Notes under the pieces: model-generated
The model's database searches: none
What the model saw: only the letters and a program-made list of their open reading frames with translations
Told to the model about the DNA's origin: nothing
Made by a program: the position numbers and the translations under genes
Shown: one piece after another, positions 11,820-21,059 of the stretch
Layout of the letters: every line of letters begins with the position of its first letter
How positions within the stretch are numbered: position 1 is the stretch's first letter
Assembly (NCBI RefSeq): GCF_000725805.1
Contig: NZ_KL647132.1
Coordinates: 186,001 to 250,000, forward strand
DNA: 64,000 nt
Direction of reading: 5' to 3'
Origin: Streptomyces xanthophaeus
Lineage (GTDB): Bacteria > Actinomycetota > Actinomycetes > Streptomycetales > Streptomycetaceae

Positions 11820-11854
11820 CCGCGCGGGGCGCGCACACAAAGCGCCCCGCGCGG
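11820..11854 (+). terminator. 13-bp GC hairpin between livJ and livH (attenuator)
   Basis: Arms CCGCGCGGGGCGC (11820-11832) and its exact complement (11842-11854) enclose a 9-base loop. There is no T-run. Placed between the binding-protein gene and the permease genes, it probably stops part of the transcripts and protects the livJ mRNA 3' end. That would give more binding protein than permease, as is common in ABC operons. Confidence 0.75.
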
Positions 11855-11888
11855 TGTCACATCCGTCGAAAGACTCGGAGGACCTGCG

Positions 11889-12818
11889 GTGCACGAACTG
11901 CCGCAACAGCTGGTCAACGGCCTGCTACTGGGATCCATGTACGGGCTCGTCGCCATCGGCTACACGATGGTCTATGGCATTGTCCAGCTCATCAACTTCG
12001 CCCACGGCGAGATCTTCATGACCGGCGGCTTCGGCGCGCTCACGGTCTGGCTGATGCTCCCCGGCGGCACCACCATGTGGATCGCCCTACCGCTCATGCT
12101 CATAGGCGCGGTCATCGTGGCAACCACCATCGCCGTCGGCGCGGAACGCTTCGCCTACCGCCCCCTGCGCAACGCACCACGCCTCGCCCCGCTCATCACC
12201 GCCATCGGCCTCTCCATCGCCCTCCAGCAGGCGGTATGGGCCTGGTACCCGGGCGCCACCAGCTCCATCGTCTTCCCCGAGATCCCCGGCGGACCCTTCC
12301 ACCTCGGCAGCATCACCATCCAGACCGGTGACGTCTTCCTCCTGATCGCAGCCCCCGTCTCCATGGCCTTCCTCGGCTTCTTCGTCAAGAAGACCCGCAC
12401 CGGCCGCGGCATGCAGGCAACCGCCCAGGACCCCGACACCGCCAAGCTCATGGGCATCAACACCGACCGCATCATCACCACCGCGTTCGCCCTCGGCGCC
12501 CTCTTCGCCGCCGTCGGAGCCGTCGCCTACGGCCTCAAGTACGGCGAAGTCCAGTTCAAGATGGGCTTCCTCCTCGGCCTCAAGGCCTTCACCGCAGCCG
12601 TCCTCGGCGGCATCGGGAACATCTACGGCGCCATGGTCGGCGGCCTCGTCCTCGGACTCGCCGAAACCCTGACCACCGTCTACGTAGACGACATCCCCGG
12701 CCTCCAGCAGCTCGGCGGACAGTCCTGGGGCAACACCTGGGCGTTCGTACTTCTCATCCTCGTGCTCCTCTTCCGGCCGCAAGGCCTGCTGGGCCAGCGC
12801 GTGTCGGACAGGGTGTGA
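11889..12818 (+). CDS. livH: branched-chain amino acid ABC transporter permease LivH
   Basis: A 309-residue polytopic permease starting at a GTG at 11889 behind CGGAGG. The motif YGLVAIGYTMVYGIVQLINF and the downstream FAHGEIFMTGGFG are typical of LivH, and the EAA-like coupling region falls near GRGMQATAQDPDTAKLMG. It forms the membrane channel with LivM. Its last codons overlap the region where livM starts, which indicates translational coupling. Confidence 0.95.
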   Translation: MHELPQQLVNGLLLGSMYGLVAIGYTMVYGIVQLINFAHGEIFMTGGFGALTVWLMLPGGTTMWIALPLMLIGAVIVATTIAVGAERFAYRPLRNAPRLAPLITAIGLSIALQQAVWAWYPGATSSIVFPEIPGGPFHLGSITIQTGDVFLLIAAPVSMAFLGFFVKKTRTGRGMQATAQDPDTAKLMGINTDRIITTAFALGALFAAVGAVAYGLKYGEVQFKMGFLLGLKAFTAAVLGGIGNIYGAMVGGLVLGLAETLTTVYVDDIPGLQQLGGQSWGNTWAFVLLILVLLFRPQGLLGQRVSDRV

Positions 12819-12823
12819 CCTCC

Positions 12824-14647
12824 ATGACGACCATCACCGCGGACACCGCGAACACCGAGAAGAGCCCCACCACGGAAAAGGGCTTCATCGCCCTCTCCGA
12901 AAAGACGGCCCGACTCCTCGCCACCGGCGGCGGCGCCCTCACCGCCCTCTCCGCCTTCCTCGCCTGGACCTGGACCACCGCCTACCCCGGCAACCTCACC
13001 GTCTACGGCTACCCCGGCGGCCTCCAGGTCCTCGTCCTCATCGGCGGCATCCTCACCACCCTCTTCGGCCTCGCCTCCTACGGAGTCAAGGGCCTCAGCT
13101 GGCTCGCCCCCGCCGGCACCGACGCGGCCATCAAGCTCTCCGCCCTCGCCGCATTCGTCACCACCTGGTACACCGTCGTCTCCATCGTGGTCGAGCTCGG
13201 CGCCCTCGTCGACCTCGAACCCGGCGCAGCCTTCGCCGCCCTCGTCAGCCTCGCCGCCGTCATCGGCGCCTTCGCCCTGCCCTTCAAGCGACCGGCTCTC
13301 GAAGGCCCCGACCCCGACGACAACGACTGGGACAAGTTCAAGCACGAAGCCGGCAACAAGTGGGCCACCTTCAAGGCCTCCTTCGCCACCGGCCCCGTCA
13401 CCCCCGCCAAAGTCCTCCCCGCCTGGACCGAGATCCTCCTGATCGCCGCCGTCCTCGGCCTCGGACTCCTCGTCTTCACCTACGGCATCACCACCGCCTA
13501 CCAGGAACTCTTCATCGGCTTCCTGATCACCACCAGCTTCGGTGCCGCCGCACTCAACAAGGCAGGCCTCATGGCCCGCCTCACCACCCTCACCAACCGC
13601 CACCGCAACGTCGCCCTCGTCGGCGCCTTCGCAGCAGCGGCCGCCTTCCCCCTCACCCAGACCGACGACCAGTACGCAAGCCTCGGCGTCAACATCCTCA
13701 TCTTCGCCACCGTCGCCCTCGGCCTCAACATCGTCGTCGGCCTCACCGGCCTCCTCGACCTCGGCTACGTCGCCTTCCTCGGCGTCGGCGCCTACACCGC
13801 AGCCCTGGTCTCCGGCAGCCCCAACTCCCCCTTCGGCGTCCAGCTCCCCTTCTGGGCCGCACTCCTCGCCGGAGCAGCAGCATCCATGATCTTCGGCGTC
13901 CTCATCGGCGCCCCGACCCTGCGACTGCGCGGCGACTACCTCGCCATCGTCACGCTCGGCTTCGGAGAGATCTTCCGCATCTCCATGAACAACCTCGACG
14001 GCGTCTCCGGCCCCGACGTCACCAACGGCCCCAACGGCGTCGCCAACATCCCGAACATCAACCTGTTCGGATTCGACTTCGGAGCCGCACACACCTTCCT
14101 CGGCTTCACCATCGGCCGATTCGCCAACTACTTCCTCCTCATGCTGGCGATCACCCTCATCGTCGTCCTGGTCTTCCGCCGCAGCGCCGAATCCCGCATC
14201 GGCCGCGCCTGGGTCGCCATCCGCGAAGACGAAACCGCCGCCGAAGCCATGGGCATCAACGGCTTCCGCGTCAAGCTCATCGCCTTCGCCCTCGGCGCCA
14301 CCCTCGCCGGCCTCGCCGGAGTCGTCCAGGCACACGTCCAGTACACGGTCACCCCCGACCAGTACCAGTTCGCCAACGCCGTACCCCCGAACTCCGCGTT
14401 CCTGCTCGCCGCGGTCGTCCTCGGCGGCATGGGCACCATCTCCGGACCCCTCGTCGGCGGCGCACTCCTCTTCCTCATCCCCAACAAGCTCCAGTTCCTG
14501 GGTGAGTACCAGCTCCTCGTCTTCGGCTTCGCCCTCATCATCCTGATGCGACTGCGCCCCGAAGGCCTCATCCCCAACCGGCGCAACCAGCTCGAACTCC
14601 ACGACGAGGCTGCCGCCCCGACCGTCCTCGGCAAGGCAGGGGTCTGA
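12824..14647 (+). CDS. livM: branched-chain amino acid ABC transporter permease LivM, with long N-terminal membrane extension
   Basis: A 607-residue permease; a GTG at 12815 overlapping the livH stop is the alternative start. The LivM core is the C-terminal ~370 residues, with GLTGLLDLGYVAFLGVGAYT, LRGDYLAIVTLGFGEI and an EAA-like loop (VAIREDETAAEAMGINGF). The first ~230 residues add several extra hydrophobic segments and a charged cytoplasmic stretch (DPDDNDWDKFKHEAGNKW). Ordinary LivM proteins are 300-420 residues, so this one is long. I recall that long forms are usual in Streptomyces. The function of the extension is unknown. It pairs with LivH. Confidence 0.93.
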   Translation: MTTITADTANTEKSPTTEKGFIALSEKTARLLATGGGALTALSAFLAWTWTTAYPGNLTVYGYPGGLQVLVLIGGILTTLFGLASYGVKGLSWLAPAGTDAAIKLSALAAFVTTWYTVVSIVVELGALVDLEPGAAFAALVSLAAVIGAFALPFKRPALEGPDPDDNDWDKFKHEAGNKWATFKASFATGPVTPAKVLPAWTEILLIAAVLGLGLLVFTYGITTAYQELFIGFLITTSFGAAALNKAGLMARLTTLTNRHRNVALVGAFAAAAAFPLTQTDDQYASLGVNILIFATVALGLNIVVGLTGLLDLGYVAFLGVGAYTAALVSGSPNSPFGVQLPFWAALLAGAAASMIFGVLIGAPTLRLRGDYLAIVTLGFGEIFRISMNNLDGVSGPDVTNGPNGVANIPNINLFGFDFGAAHTFLGFTIGRFANYFLLMLAITLIVVLVFRRSAESRIGRAWVAIREDETAAEAMGINGFRVKLIAFALGATLAGLAGVVQAHVQYTVTPDQYQFANAVPPNSAFLLAAVVLGGMGTISGPLVGGALLFLIPNKLQFLGEYQLLVFGFALIILMRLRPEGLIPNRRNQLELHDEAAAPTVLGKAGV

Positions 14648-14650
14648 CCC

Positions 14651-15570
14651 ATGACGACCACCACCACCCCCGCCCCCACCACGGCGGAAACCGTCCTCGA
14701 CGCACGCGGCGTCACGATGCGCTTCGGCGGCCTCACCGCCGTCAAGAACGTCGACCTCACCGTCCGCAGCGGCGAAATCGTCGGCCTCATCGGACCCAAC
14801 GGCGCCGGCAAGACCACCTTCTTCAACTGCCTCACCGGCCTCTACATCCCCACCGAGGGAGAAGTCCGGTACAAGGACACGGTCCTGCCGCCCAAGTCCT
14901 TCAAGGTCACCGCCGCCGGCGTCGCCCGCACCTTCCAGAACATCCGTCTCTTCAACAACATGACGGTCCTGGAAAACGTCCTCGTCGGCCGCCACACCCG
15001 CACCAAGCAAGGCCTCTGGTCCTCGCTCCTGCGCCTCCCCGTCTTCCACCGCGAGGAAGCCGCCAGCCGCGAACGGTCCATGGAACTCCTGGAGTTCATC
15101 GGCCTCGCCCACAAGGCCGAACACCTCGCGCGCAACCTCCCCTACGGAGAACAGCGCAAGCTGGAGATCGCCCGCGCCCTCGCCAGCGACCCCGGACTCA
15201 TCCTCCTGGACGAGCCCACCGCCGGCATGAACCCCCAGGAAACCCGAGCCACCGAAGAACTCATCTTCGCCATCCGGGACCAGGGCATCGCCGTCCTCGT
15301 CATCGAGCACGACATGCGCTTCATCTTCAACCTCTGCGACCGGGTCGCCTGCCTGGTCCAGGGCGAGAAGCTCATCGAAGGCACCGCCAGCGAGGTCCAG
15401 AGCGACGAGCGCGTCATCGCCGCCTACCTCGGCGAACCCTTCGAAGGCGCCCCCGGCGCCGAAGAAGCCGCAGAGGTCGAAGCCGCCGAAGCCGAAGTGG
15501 CTGAGGCCGTAGCCGCCCAAGCCGAGGCGGCCGAGGCGCACAGCACCACCAGCACGGACGGAGAAGCCAA

Positions 15571-15574
<4 letters not shown>
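14651..15574 (+). CDS. livG: branched-chain amino acid ABC transporter ATPase LivG
   Basis: A 307-residue ABC ATPase. It has Walker A GPNGAGKTT, a signature region LPYGEQRKLEIARALA (LivG-type, YGEQR in place of LSGGQ), Walker B LILLDEPTAGMNP and an H-loop in VIEHDM. The last ~45 residues are an acidic Ala/Glu stretch (AAEVEAAEAEVAEAVAAQ) absent from typical LivG. It is probably a disordered or coiled tail made of repeated codons. Start at ATG 14651, three bases after livM. It hydrolyses ATP with LivF to drive uptake. Confidence 0.95.
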
Positions 15575-16287
<713 letters not shown>

Positions 16288-16314
16288 CCCCCGCCGCAGG
16301 ACCGCCACACACGC

Positions 16315-16352
16315 GTGAGGCCCGCCTCCCCTCGGGGGGAGGCGGGCCTCAC
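16315..16352. terminator. 17-bp perfect hairpin, bidirectional terminator
   Basis: The left arm (16315-16331) and right arm (16336-16352) pair without mismatch around a TCGG tetraloop. It lies between the convergent livF and ANTAR-regulator genes, so it can end transcription from both sides. There is no T-run, as is usual in Streptomyces. Confidence 0.88.
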
Positions 16353-16378
16353 GTACGTACCGGGGGCCTCGGCCCTTG

Positions 16379-17032
16379 TCAGCCCTTGGCCGCGTTCTTC
16401 TTCTCCTCGGCGTCCTCGATGACCGCCTCGGCGACCTGCTGCATCGACATGCGGCGGTCCATGGACGTCTTCTGGATCCACCGGAAGGCGGCCGGCTCGC
16501 TCAGCCCGTACTGCGTCTGCAGGATGCTCTTGGCCCGGTCCACCAGCTTGCGGGTCTCCAGCCGCTGCGAGAGGTCCTCGACCTCCTTCTCCAGCGCACG
16601 CAGCTCCGCGAACCGCGACACCGCCATCTCGATGGCCGGCACCACGTCGCTCTTGCTGAACGGCTTCACCAGGTACGCCATGGCCCCGGCGTCCCGGGCC
16701 CGCTCGACCAGGTCGCGCTGCGAGAACGCGGTGAGCATGAGCACCGGGGCGATGGACTCCTCCGCGATCTTCTCCGCGGCGGAGATCCCGTCCAGGACGG
16801 GCATCTTCACGTCGAGGATCACCAGGTCGGGCCGGTGCTCACGCGCGAGCTCCACGGCCCGCTGGCCGTCCCCGGCCTCACCGACGACGGAGTACCCCTC
16901 CTCCTCCAGCATCTCCTTCAGGTCGAGACGGATGAGCGCCTCGTCCTCGGCGATGACGACGCGGGTCGTCAGCGGCGGAACGTGCGACTGGTCGGCGTCG
17001 GGCATGGGCGTCGACTCGTGCTCGGCGGTCAC
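16379..17032 (-). CDS. pdtaR: ANTAR-domain response regulator (PdtaR-type antiterminator)
   Basis: A 217-residue protein. The receiver domain at about 23-140 has the acidic pocket in VVIAEDEALIRLDL, the phospho-acceptor Asp in LVILDVKMP, the Thr in LMLTAF and the Lys in LVKPF. The ANTAR domain at about 150-210 has LSQRLETRKLVDRAKSILQ and the conserved AFRWIQKTSMD. ANTAR proteins bind paired hairpins in nascent RNA and block termination. In mycobacteria PdtaR works with the histidine kinase PdtaS, which is not in this window. It is monocistronic, with a terminator shared with liv and the tRNA gene upstream. Confidence 0.92.
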   Translation of the reverse strand: MTAEHESTPMPDADQSHVPPLTTRVVIAEDEALIRLDLKEMLEEEGYSVVGEAGDGQRAVELAREHRPDLVILDVKMPVLDGISAAEKIAEESIAPVLMLTAFSQRDLVERARDAGAMAYLVKPFSKSDVVPAIEMAVSRFAELRALEKEVEDLSQRLETRKLVDRAKSILQTQYGLSEPAAFRWIQKTSMDRRMSMQQVAEAVIEDAEEKKNAAKG

Positions 17033-17124
17033 GGGGGCTCCTCTTTGCGGGGCTGTGCTGCTTGTATGAGCCTACCTAGCAGCGGAGCCCGATGGTCACC
17101 CGGTACACTCCGACGTGCGACCCT

Positions 17125-17207
17125 GCCGGGTTGGTGGAATGGCATACACGGATGTCTCAAACACATCTGCCCGTGAGGGCTTGCGGGTTCGAGTCCCGCA
17201 CCCGGCA
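17125..17207 (+). tRNA. tRNA-Leu (anticodon CAA)
   Basis: The acceptor arms GCCGGGT and ACCCGGC pair perfectly with A as discriminator. The anticodon stem GATGT/ACATC encloses CTCAAAC, with T33 and anticodon CAA reading UUG. The variable arm is long (TGCCCGTGAGGGCT), as in class II tRNAs. The T arm GCGGG-TTCGAGT-CCCGC is canonical. CCA is not encoded. A strong terminator follows ten bases downstream. Confidence 0.96.
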
Positions 17208-17216
17208 CAGAGTCCG

Positions 17217-17255
17217 AAAAGCGGACGTTCACCTTCGCGTGAACGTTCGCTTTTT
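17217..17255 (+). terminator. intrinsic terminator of tRNA-Leu
   Basis: The arms GCGGACGTTCAC and GTGAACGTTCGC pair with one G-T wobble around CTTCGC. They are flanked by AAAA on the left and TTTTT on the right, a classic rho-independent terminator. The T-run is unusual for such a GC-rich genome. Confidence 0.9.
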
Positions 17256-17293
17256 GCTGCACAGGGTCACCGCTCATCACGCACGGTGTCCTC

Positions 17294-18070
17294 ATGGAGT
17301 TTCACAGCCTCGAAGTACGACAGACGGCCGTCACCCTGCTGCGTGAAGGTGTCCGCAACGCGGAAGTGGCCCGCAAGCTGAAGGTGCCGCTCGGCACGAT
17401 CAGCTACTGGAAGCACAAGGACCGGGCGAAGCGTGGCGAATGCCCCGGGCCCCATCAACCCGACTGCCCACGGTGTGACGGTAGCCCGCTCGACACGGAG
17501 GCCTACTCCTATCTCCTCGGCCTATACCTGGGAGACGGCCACATAAGCCGGTATTCAGGCCACAGGGTGCCCAATCTGATGATCACATGCGATGACCATT
17601 GGCCCGGCCTCATGGACGCCACAGAGCAGGCCATGCAGCGCGTGTTCCCCTTCAACCAGGTGTGCCGCGTACGGAAGACCGGATGCCACAACGTCAAGGT
17701 GTACTCGAAGCACCTCCCCTGCCTGTTCCCACAGCATGGCCCCGGCCGCAAACACGAGCGCCGCATCGCCCTTGAGGACTGGCAGCAGGAGATCGTCGAT
17801 GCGCATCCCTGGGAGTTCATCCGGGGGCTGATCCATTCCGACGGGTGTCGGGTCACCAACTGGACCGTCCGCAACGGCAAGCGCTACGAGTACCCGCGGT
17901 ACTTCTTCACCAACAAGTCGGACGACATCCGGAAGCTGTGCACGGACACCCTCGCGAAGGTCGGCGTCGAGTGGACGATCCTGGCGCGGGGCAGTGACCC
18001 GTTCAACGTGTCGATCGCCCGGCGGGCGTCCGTCGTGCTGCTGGATGCCCACGTCGGGGCGAAGTACTAG
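17294..18070 (+). CDS. HTH plus two-motif LAGLIDADG-type protein, freestanding
   Basis: A 258-residue protein. Residues 1-45 form a transposase/resolvase-like helix-turn-helix (VRNAEVARKLKVPLGTISYW). A short Cys/His cluster follows (CPGPHQPDCPRC) that could bind zinc. Two LAGLIDADG-type helices are then visible, YLLGLYLGDGHIS (about 72-84) and FIRGLIHSDGCRV (about 175-187), each keeping the acidic residue expected of a metal-dependent homing endonuclease. It is not inside an intein or intron and starts 39 bases after the tRNA-Leu terminator. It may be an endonuclease or, like WhiA, a LAGLIDADG fold recruited for regulation. It overlaps the convergent MarR gene by four bases. Confidence 0.8.
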   Translation: MEFHSLEVRQTAVTLLREGVRNAEVARKLKVPLGTISYWKHKDRAKRGECPGPHQPDCPRCDGSPLDTEAYSYLLGLYLGDGHISRYSGHRVPNLMITCDDHWPGLMDATEQAMQRVFPFNQVCRVRKTGCHNVKVYSKHLPCLFPQHGPGRKHERRIALEDWQQEIVDAHPWEFIRGLIHSDGCRVTNWTVRNGKRYEYPRYFFTNKSDDIRKLCTDTLAKVGVEWTILARGSDPFNVSIARRASVVLLDAHVGAKY

Positions 18071-18522
18071 GGGAGGTCGCCGTTGCCGCCGAGGTTGGCG
18101 ACCAGGCGGCGGAGGGTGTCGATGGTGGCGGCGTACGTCGCGTCGTCGATGCCTTCGCGCATGCGGGCGTGGACCTTGGCGTTGCGGTCGTGGGCGCGCC
18201 GGCGGCCCGCTTCGCCGGCTTCGGTGAGGGTGAGGGTGCCGTCGGTCCCGGTGAGCCAGCCGCGGGCGGTGAGGTCGTCATAGAGGGCCTCGAAGTCGGT
18301 GTCCTGGTCGTCGAAGGGGGCCAGCTTCGCGGTGAGGGCGGTGCGCGTCCAGGTGGCCGGGGAGCCGGCGACGTGGTTGAGGGTCCACCAGTGGGGCTGG
18401 GTGAGGTCTTCTTCGGCGAGGGCGGTGCGGAGGCCGCCGATGACCAGGTTGGCGGCTTCGCGGGTCCAGTAGCCGATGGGCTGGGCGGCGAGGCGGGCCT
18501 GGGGGTATTCCTTGATCGTCAT
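18067..18522 (-). CDS. MarR-like winged-helix regulator
   Basis: A 151-residue all-helical protein with a winged-helix layout. An N-terminal helix (IGYWTREAANLVIGGLRTAL) is followed by PHWWTLNHVAG, then DFEALYDDLTARGWL and a beta wing GTDGTLTLTEAGEAGR. The C-terminal helix (TYAATIDTLRRLVANL) would dimerise. This matches MarR-family proteins of Streptomyces that bind small phenolic or other ligands. No operator is obvious in the 118 bases toward pyk. It is convergent with the LAGLIDADG gene. Confidence 0.78.
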   Translation of the reverse strand: MTIKEYPQARLAAQPIGYWTREAANLVIGGLRTALAEEDLTQPHWWTLNHVAGSPATWTRTALTAKLAPFDDQDTDFEALYDDLTARGWLTGTDGTLTLTEAGEAGRRRAHDRNAKVHARMREGIDDATYAATIDTLRRLVANLGGNGDLP

Positions 18523-18641
18523 GGTGTGAGCGTAGGAGCTCGACCGGACTTGAGGTCAAGGGAGTCGGGGGCGACCGCGTCGGGCGGGCGCTCCCTCTGT
18601 GCGGTGGGGAGCGGCCCGACGCGGTGTGTCGTCGTCGACGG

Positions 18642-20069
18642 TCAGCGGACGGCGTCGCCGATGTGGTGGATGCGGACCAGGTTGGTGGAGCCGCTGACGC
18701 CGGGGGGTGAGCCGGCGGTGATGACGACGGTGTCGCCGGGTACGCAGCGGCCGATGCGCAGGAGTTCTTCTTCGACCTGGGCGACCATGGCGTCGGTGGA
18801 GTCGACGTGGGGGCCGAGGAAGGTTTCGACGCCCCAGGTGAGGTTGAGTTGGGAGCGGGTGGCGGGGTCGGGGGTGAAGGCGAGGAGGGGGATGGGTGAG
18901 CGGTAGCGGGAGAGTCGGCGGACGGTGTCGCCGCTCTGGGTGAAGGCGACGAGGAATTTGGCGTCGAGGAAGTCGCCCATTTCGGCGGCTGCGCGGGCGA
19001 CGGCGCCGCCTTGGGTGCGGGGCTTGTTGCGGTCGGTGAGTGGGGGGAGGCCCTTGGCGAGGATGTCTTCTTCGGCGGCTTCGACGATGCGGGACATGGT
19101 GCGGACGGTTTCGACGGGGTATTTGCCGACGCTGGTTTCGCCGGAGAGCATGACGGCGTCGGTGCCGTCGATGACGGCGTTGGCGACGTCGGAGGCTTCG
19201 GCGCGGGTGGGTCGGGAGTTGTCGATCATCGAGTCGAGCATCTGGGTGGCGACGATGACGGGTTTGGCGTTGCGCTTGGCGAGTTTGACGGCGCGCTTTT
19301 GGACGATGGGGACTTGTTCGAGGGGCATTTCGACGCCGAGGTCGCCGCGGGCGACCATGATGCCGTCGAAGGCGGCGACGATGCTGTCGATGTTCTCGAC
19401 GGCCTGGGGCTTTTCGATCTTGGCGATGACGGGGAGGCGTCGGCCTTCCTCGTCCATGATGCGGTGGACGTCCTTGATGTCGTCGCCGCTGCGGACGAAG
19501 GAGAGGGCGATGACGTCGGCGCCGGTGCGCAGGGCCCAGCGGAGGTCGTCGATGTCTTTTTCGGAGAGGGCGGGCACGGAGACGGCGACGCCGGGGAGGT
19601 TGAGGCCCTTGTGGTCGGAGACCATGCCGCCTTCGATGACGGTGGTGCGGACGTGGGGGCCGTCTACGGCGGTGACTTCGAGGGTGACGCGGCCGTCGTC
19701 GACGAGGATGCGTTCGCCGGTGGTGACGTCTGCGGCGAGTCCTTTGTAGGTGGTGCCGCAGGTGTGGCGGTCGCCTTCGTGGTCTTCGACGGTGATGGTG
19801 AACTCGTCGCCGCGTTCGAGTAGTACGGGTCCTTCGCGGAAGCGGCCGAGTCGGATCTTCGGGCCTTGAAGGTCGGCGAGGATGCCGACGCTGTGGCCGG
19901 TTTCGTCGGAGGCTTTGCGTACGCGCTGGTAGCGCTCTTCGTGTTCGGCGTAGGTGCCGTGGCTGAGGTTGAGGCGGGCGATGTCCATTCCGGCTTCGAC
20001 CAGTGCTTTGATCTGGTCGTATGAGTCGGTGGCGGGGCCCAGGGTACATACGATTTTCGCTCGGCGCAT
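18642..20069 (-). CDS. pyk: pyruvate kinase
   Basis: A 475-residue glycolytic enzyme converting phosphoenolpyruvate and ADP to pyruvate and ATP. Signature stretches are MRRAKIVCTLGPAT, GMDIARLNLSHG (Arg and Asn at the phosphate/metal site), LADLQGPKIRLGRF, the catalytic Lys in VIAKIEKPQAVENID, the metal ligands in GDLGVEMP and the pattern TQMLDSMI...PTRAEASDVANAV. The C-terminal effector domain is present (GSPPGVSGSTNLVRI). The ATG at 20069 is chosen by homology and has only a weak ribosome site. An 11-bp near-perfect inverted repeat lies upstream and may be an operator. Confidence 0.97.
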   Translation of the reverse strand: MRRAKIVCTLGPATDSYDQIKALVEAGMDIARLNLSHGTYAEHEERYQRVRKASDETGHSVGILADLQGPKIRLGRFREGPVLLERGDEFTITVEDHEGDRHTCGTTYKGLAADVTTGERILVDDGRVTLEVTAVDGPHVRTTVIEGGMVSDHKGLNLPGVAVSVPALSEKDIDDLRWALRTGADVIALSFVRSGDDIKDVHRIMDEEGRRLPVIAKIEKPQAVENIDSIVAAFDGIMVARGDLGVEMPLEQVPIVQKRAVKLAKRNAKPVIVATQMLDSMIDNSRPTRAEASDVANAVIDGTDAVMLSGETSVGKYPVETVRTMSRIVEAAEEDILAKGLPPLTDRNKPRTQGGAVARAAAEMGDFLDAKFLVAFTQSGDTVRRLSRYRSPIPLLAFTPDPATRSQLNLTWGVETFLGPHVDSTDAMVAQVEEELLRIGRCVPGDTVVITAGSPPGVSGSTNLVRIHHIGDAVR

Positions 20070-20123
20070 GGGGTGAGCGTATGCCCCTACCAGGGAGTAG
20101 GAAATTGGTTCCTGGTGTCCACT

Positions 20124-20150
20124 CAACAACCTTTGAGCAAAAGCTTGTTG
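20124..20150. promoter_or_regulatory. inverted repeat upstream of pyk, candidate operator
   Basis: CAACAACCTTT (20124-20134) and AAAGCTTGTTG (20140-20150) pair with a single mismatch across a 5-base centre. The stretch is AT-rich compared with its surroundings and lies 55-81 bases upstream of the pyk start. TTGTCA (20149-20154 on the minus strand) overlaps its edge and could be a -35 element. The cognate regulator is unknown. Confidence 0.45.
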
Positions 20151-20166
20151 ACAACTGTTGAATGTG

Positions 20167-20196
20167 CATGAGGGTGCTCTGATGAGCACCCTCATG
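20167..20196 (-). terminator. 12-bp hairpin after the SIMPL gene
   Basis: CATGAGGGTGCT and AGCACCCTCATG pair perfectly around CTGATG. It lies 20 bases beyond the SIMPL-domain stop and upstream of the pyk control region, so it probably insulates pyk from read-through. Confidence 0.8.
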
Positions 20197-20215
20197 GGCC
20201 CGTTTCCGCGTGTTC

Positions 20216-20917
20216 TCAGAGCTGCGGCGGGGTCATTGTGAAGCGTGCGTTCACCTGGGCGTAGACGGTCTGGCGCTGCGGTTCGAGGTCGAGGGGCGGG
20301 GCGCCTGCGTCCTCGGTGGTGCTGAAGGCCATGGTGCGCATTCCGCTGCCGGGGTGGGCGGGGAAGGGGTCGGCGTTCTCGGCTCCGAGGTCGGCGAGTT
20401 CGACGAGGGCGGCGAGGCGTGCGCCGAGGGCTTCGGCGTATTCGCGGGCGCGCTGGACGGCTTCGAGTACGGCTTGGCGGCGGGCTTGGCCGTGGGCGGG
20501 TGAGGTGGGGCGCAGGGCCCACCAGGGGCCGTCGACCTGGGTGAGTTCGAGGTCGGCGAGGCGGGTGGTGAGTTCGCCGAGGGTGGTGAAGTCGTTGAGT
20601 TCGGCGGTGATGTGGACGCGTCCGTGGTAGGCGCGGATGCGTTCGCCGCGGCCGTGGCGGGTGAGTTCGGGGCTGATGGAGAAGGAGCCGGTCTCCAGTT
20701 TTTCGACGGGGTCGCCGTAGCTCTTGATGAGGTCGAGGACGGTGGCGTTGCGTCGGGTGAGGTCTTCGAGGGCGGTGCGGCGGTCGGTGCCGCGGGCGCT
20801 GACGGTGATGGTGATGCGGGCGATTTCGGGTTCGACTTCGAGGCGGGCTTCGCCGCGGACGGCGACGCGGGGGGTTTCGGGGGTTCCGTAGGGCTGGTGC
20901 GATACGTCCTGGGTCAT
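20216..20917 (-). CDS. SIMPL-domain protein (DUF541)
   Basis: A 233-residue protein beginning at the ATG at 20917; a GTG at 20926 is an alternative. It carries the SIMPL/DUF541 pattern: VAVRGEARLEVEPEIARITITVSARG at the N-terminus (two strands in sequence), a central YHGRVHITAEL strand and a C-terminal VYAQVNARFTM strand. Bacterial members are periplasmic or cytosolic oligomers linked to oxidative stress and membrane integrity. No signal peptide is visible here, so this one is probably cytosolic. The precise role is unknown. Confidence 0.85.
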   Translation of the reverse strand: MTQDVSHQPYGTPETPRVAVRGEARLEVEPEIARITITVSARGTDRRTALEDLTRRNATVLDLIKSYGDPVEKLETGSFSISPELTRHGRGERIRAYHGRVHITAELNDFTTLGELTTRLADLELTQVDGPWWALRPTSPAHGQARRQAVLEAVQRAREYAEALGARLAALVELADLGAENADPFPAHPGSGMRTMAFSTTEDAGAPPLDLEPQRQTVYAQVNARFTMTPPQL

Positions 20918-21059
20918 GGTTTCCACTGTCGCACTGTGGTGCGGAGGGGTGGGGTCATCGGATCGAAACCTTGTGGGGGTGTTGCCGGTTGTCGTGGCCG
21001 GGTCAGAATCTACGCGCGCTGATCTACGCGCGTTGTTGGTTCCTCACGAGGGAGATGGC

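Noticed and set aside
17294..18070. Intein or group I intron
   Set aside because: The LAGLIDADG protein has its own start and stop and no splicing motifs or interrupted host gene.
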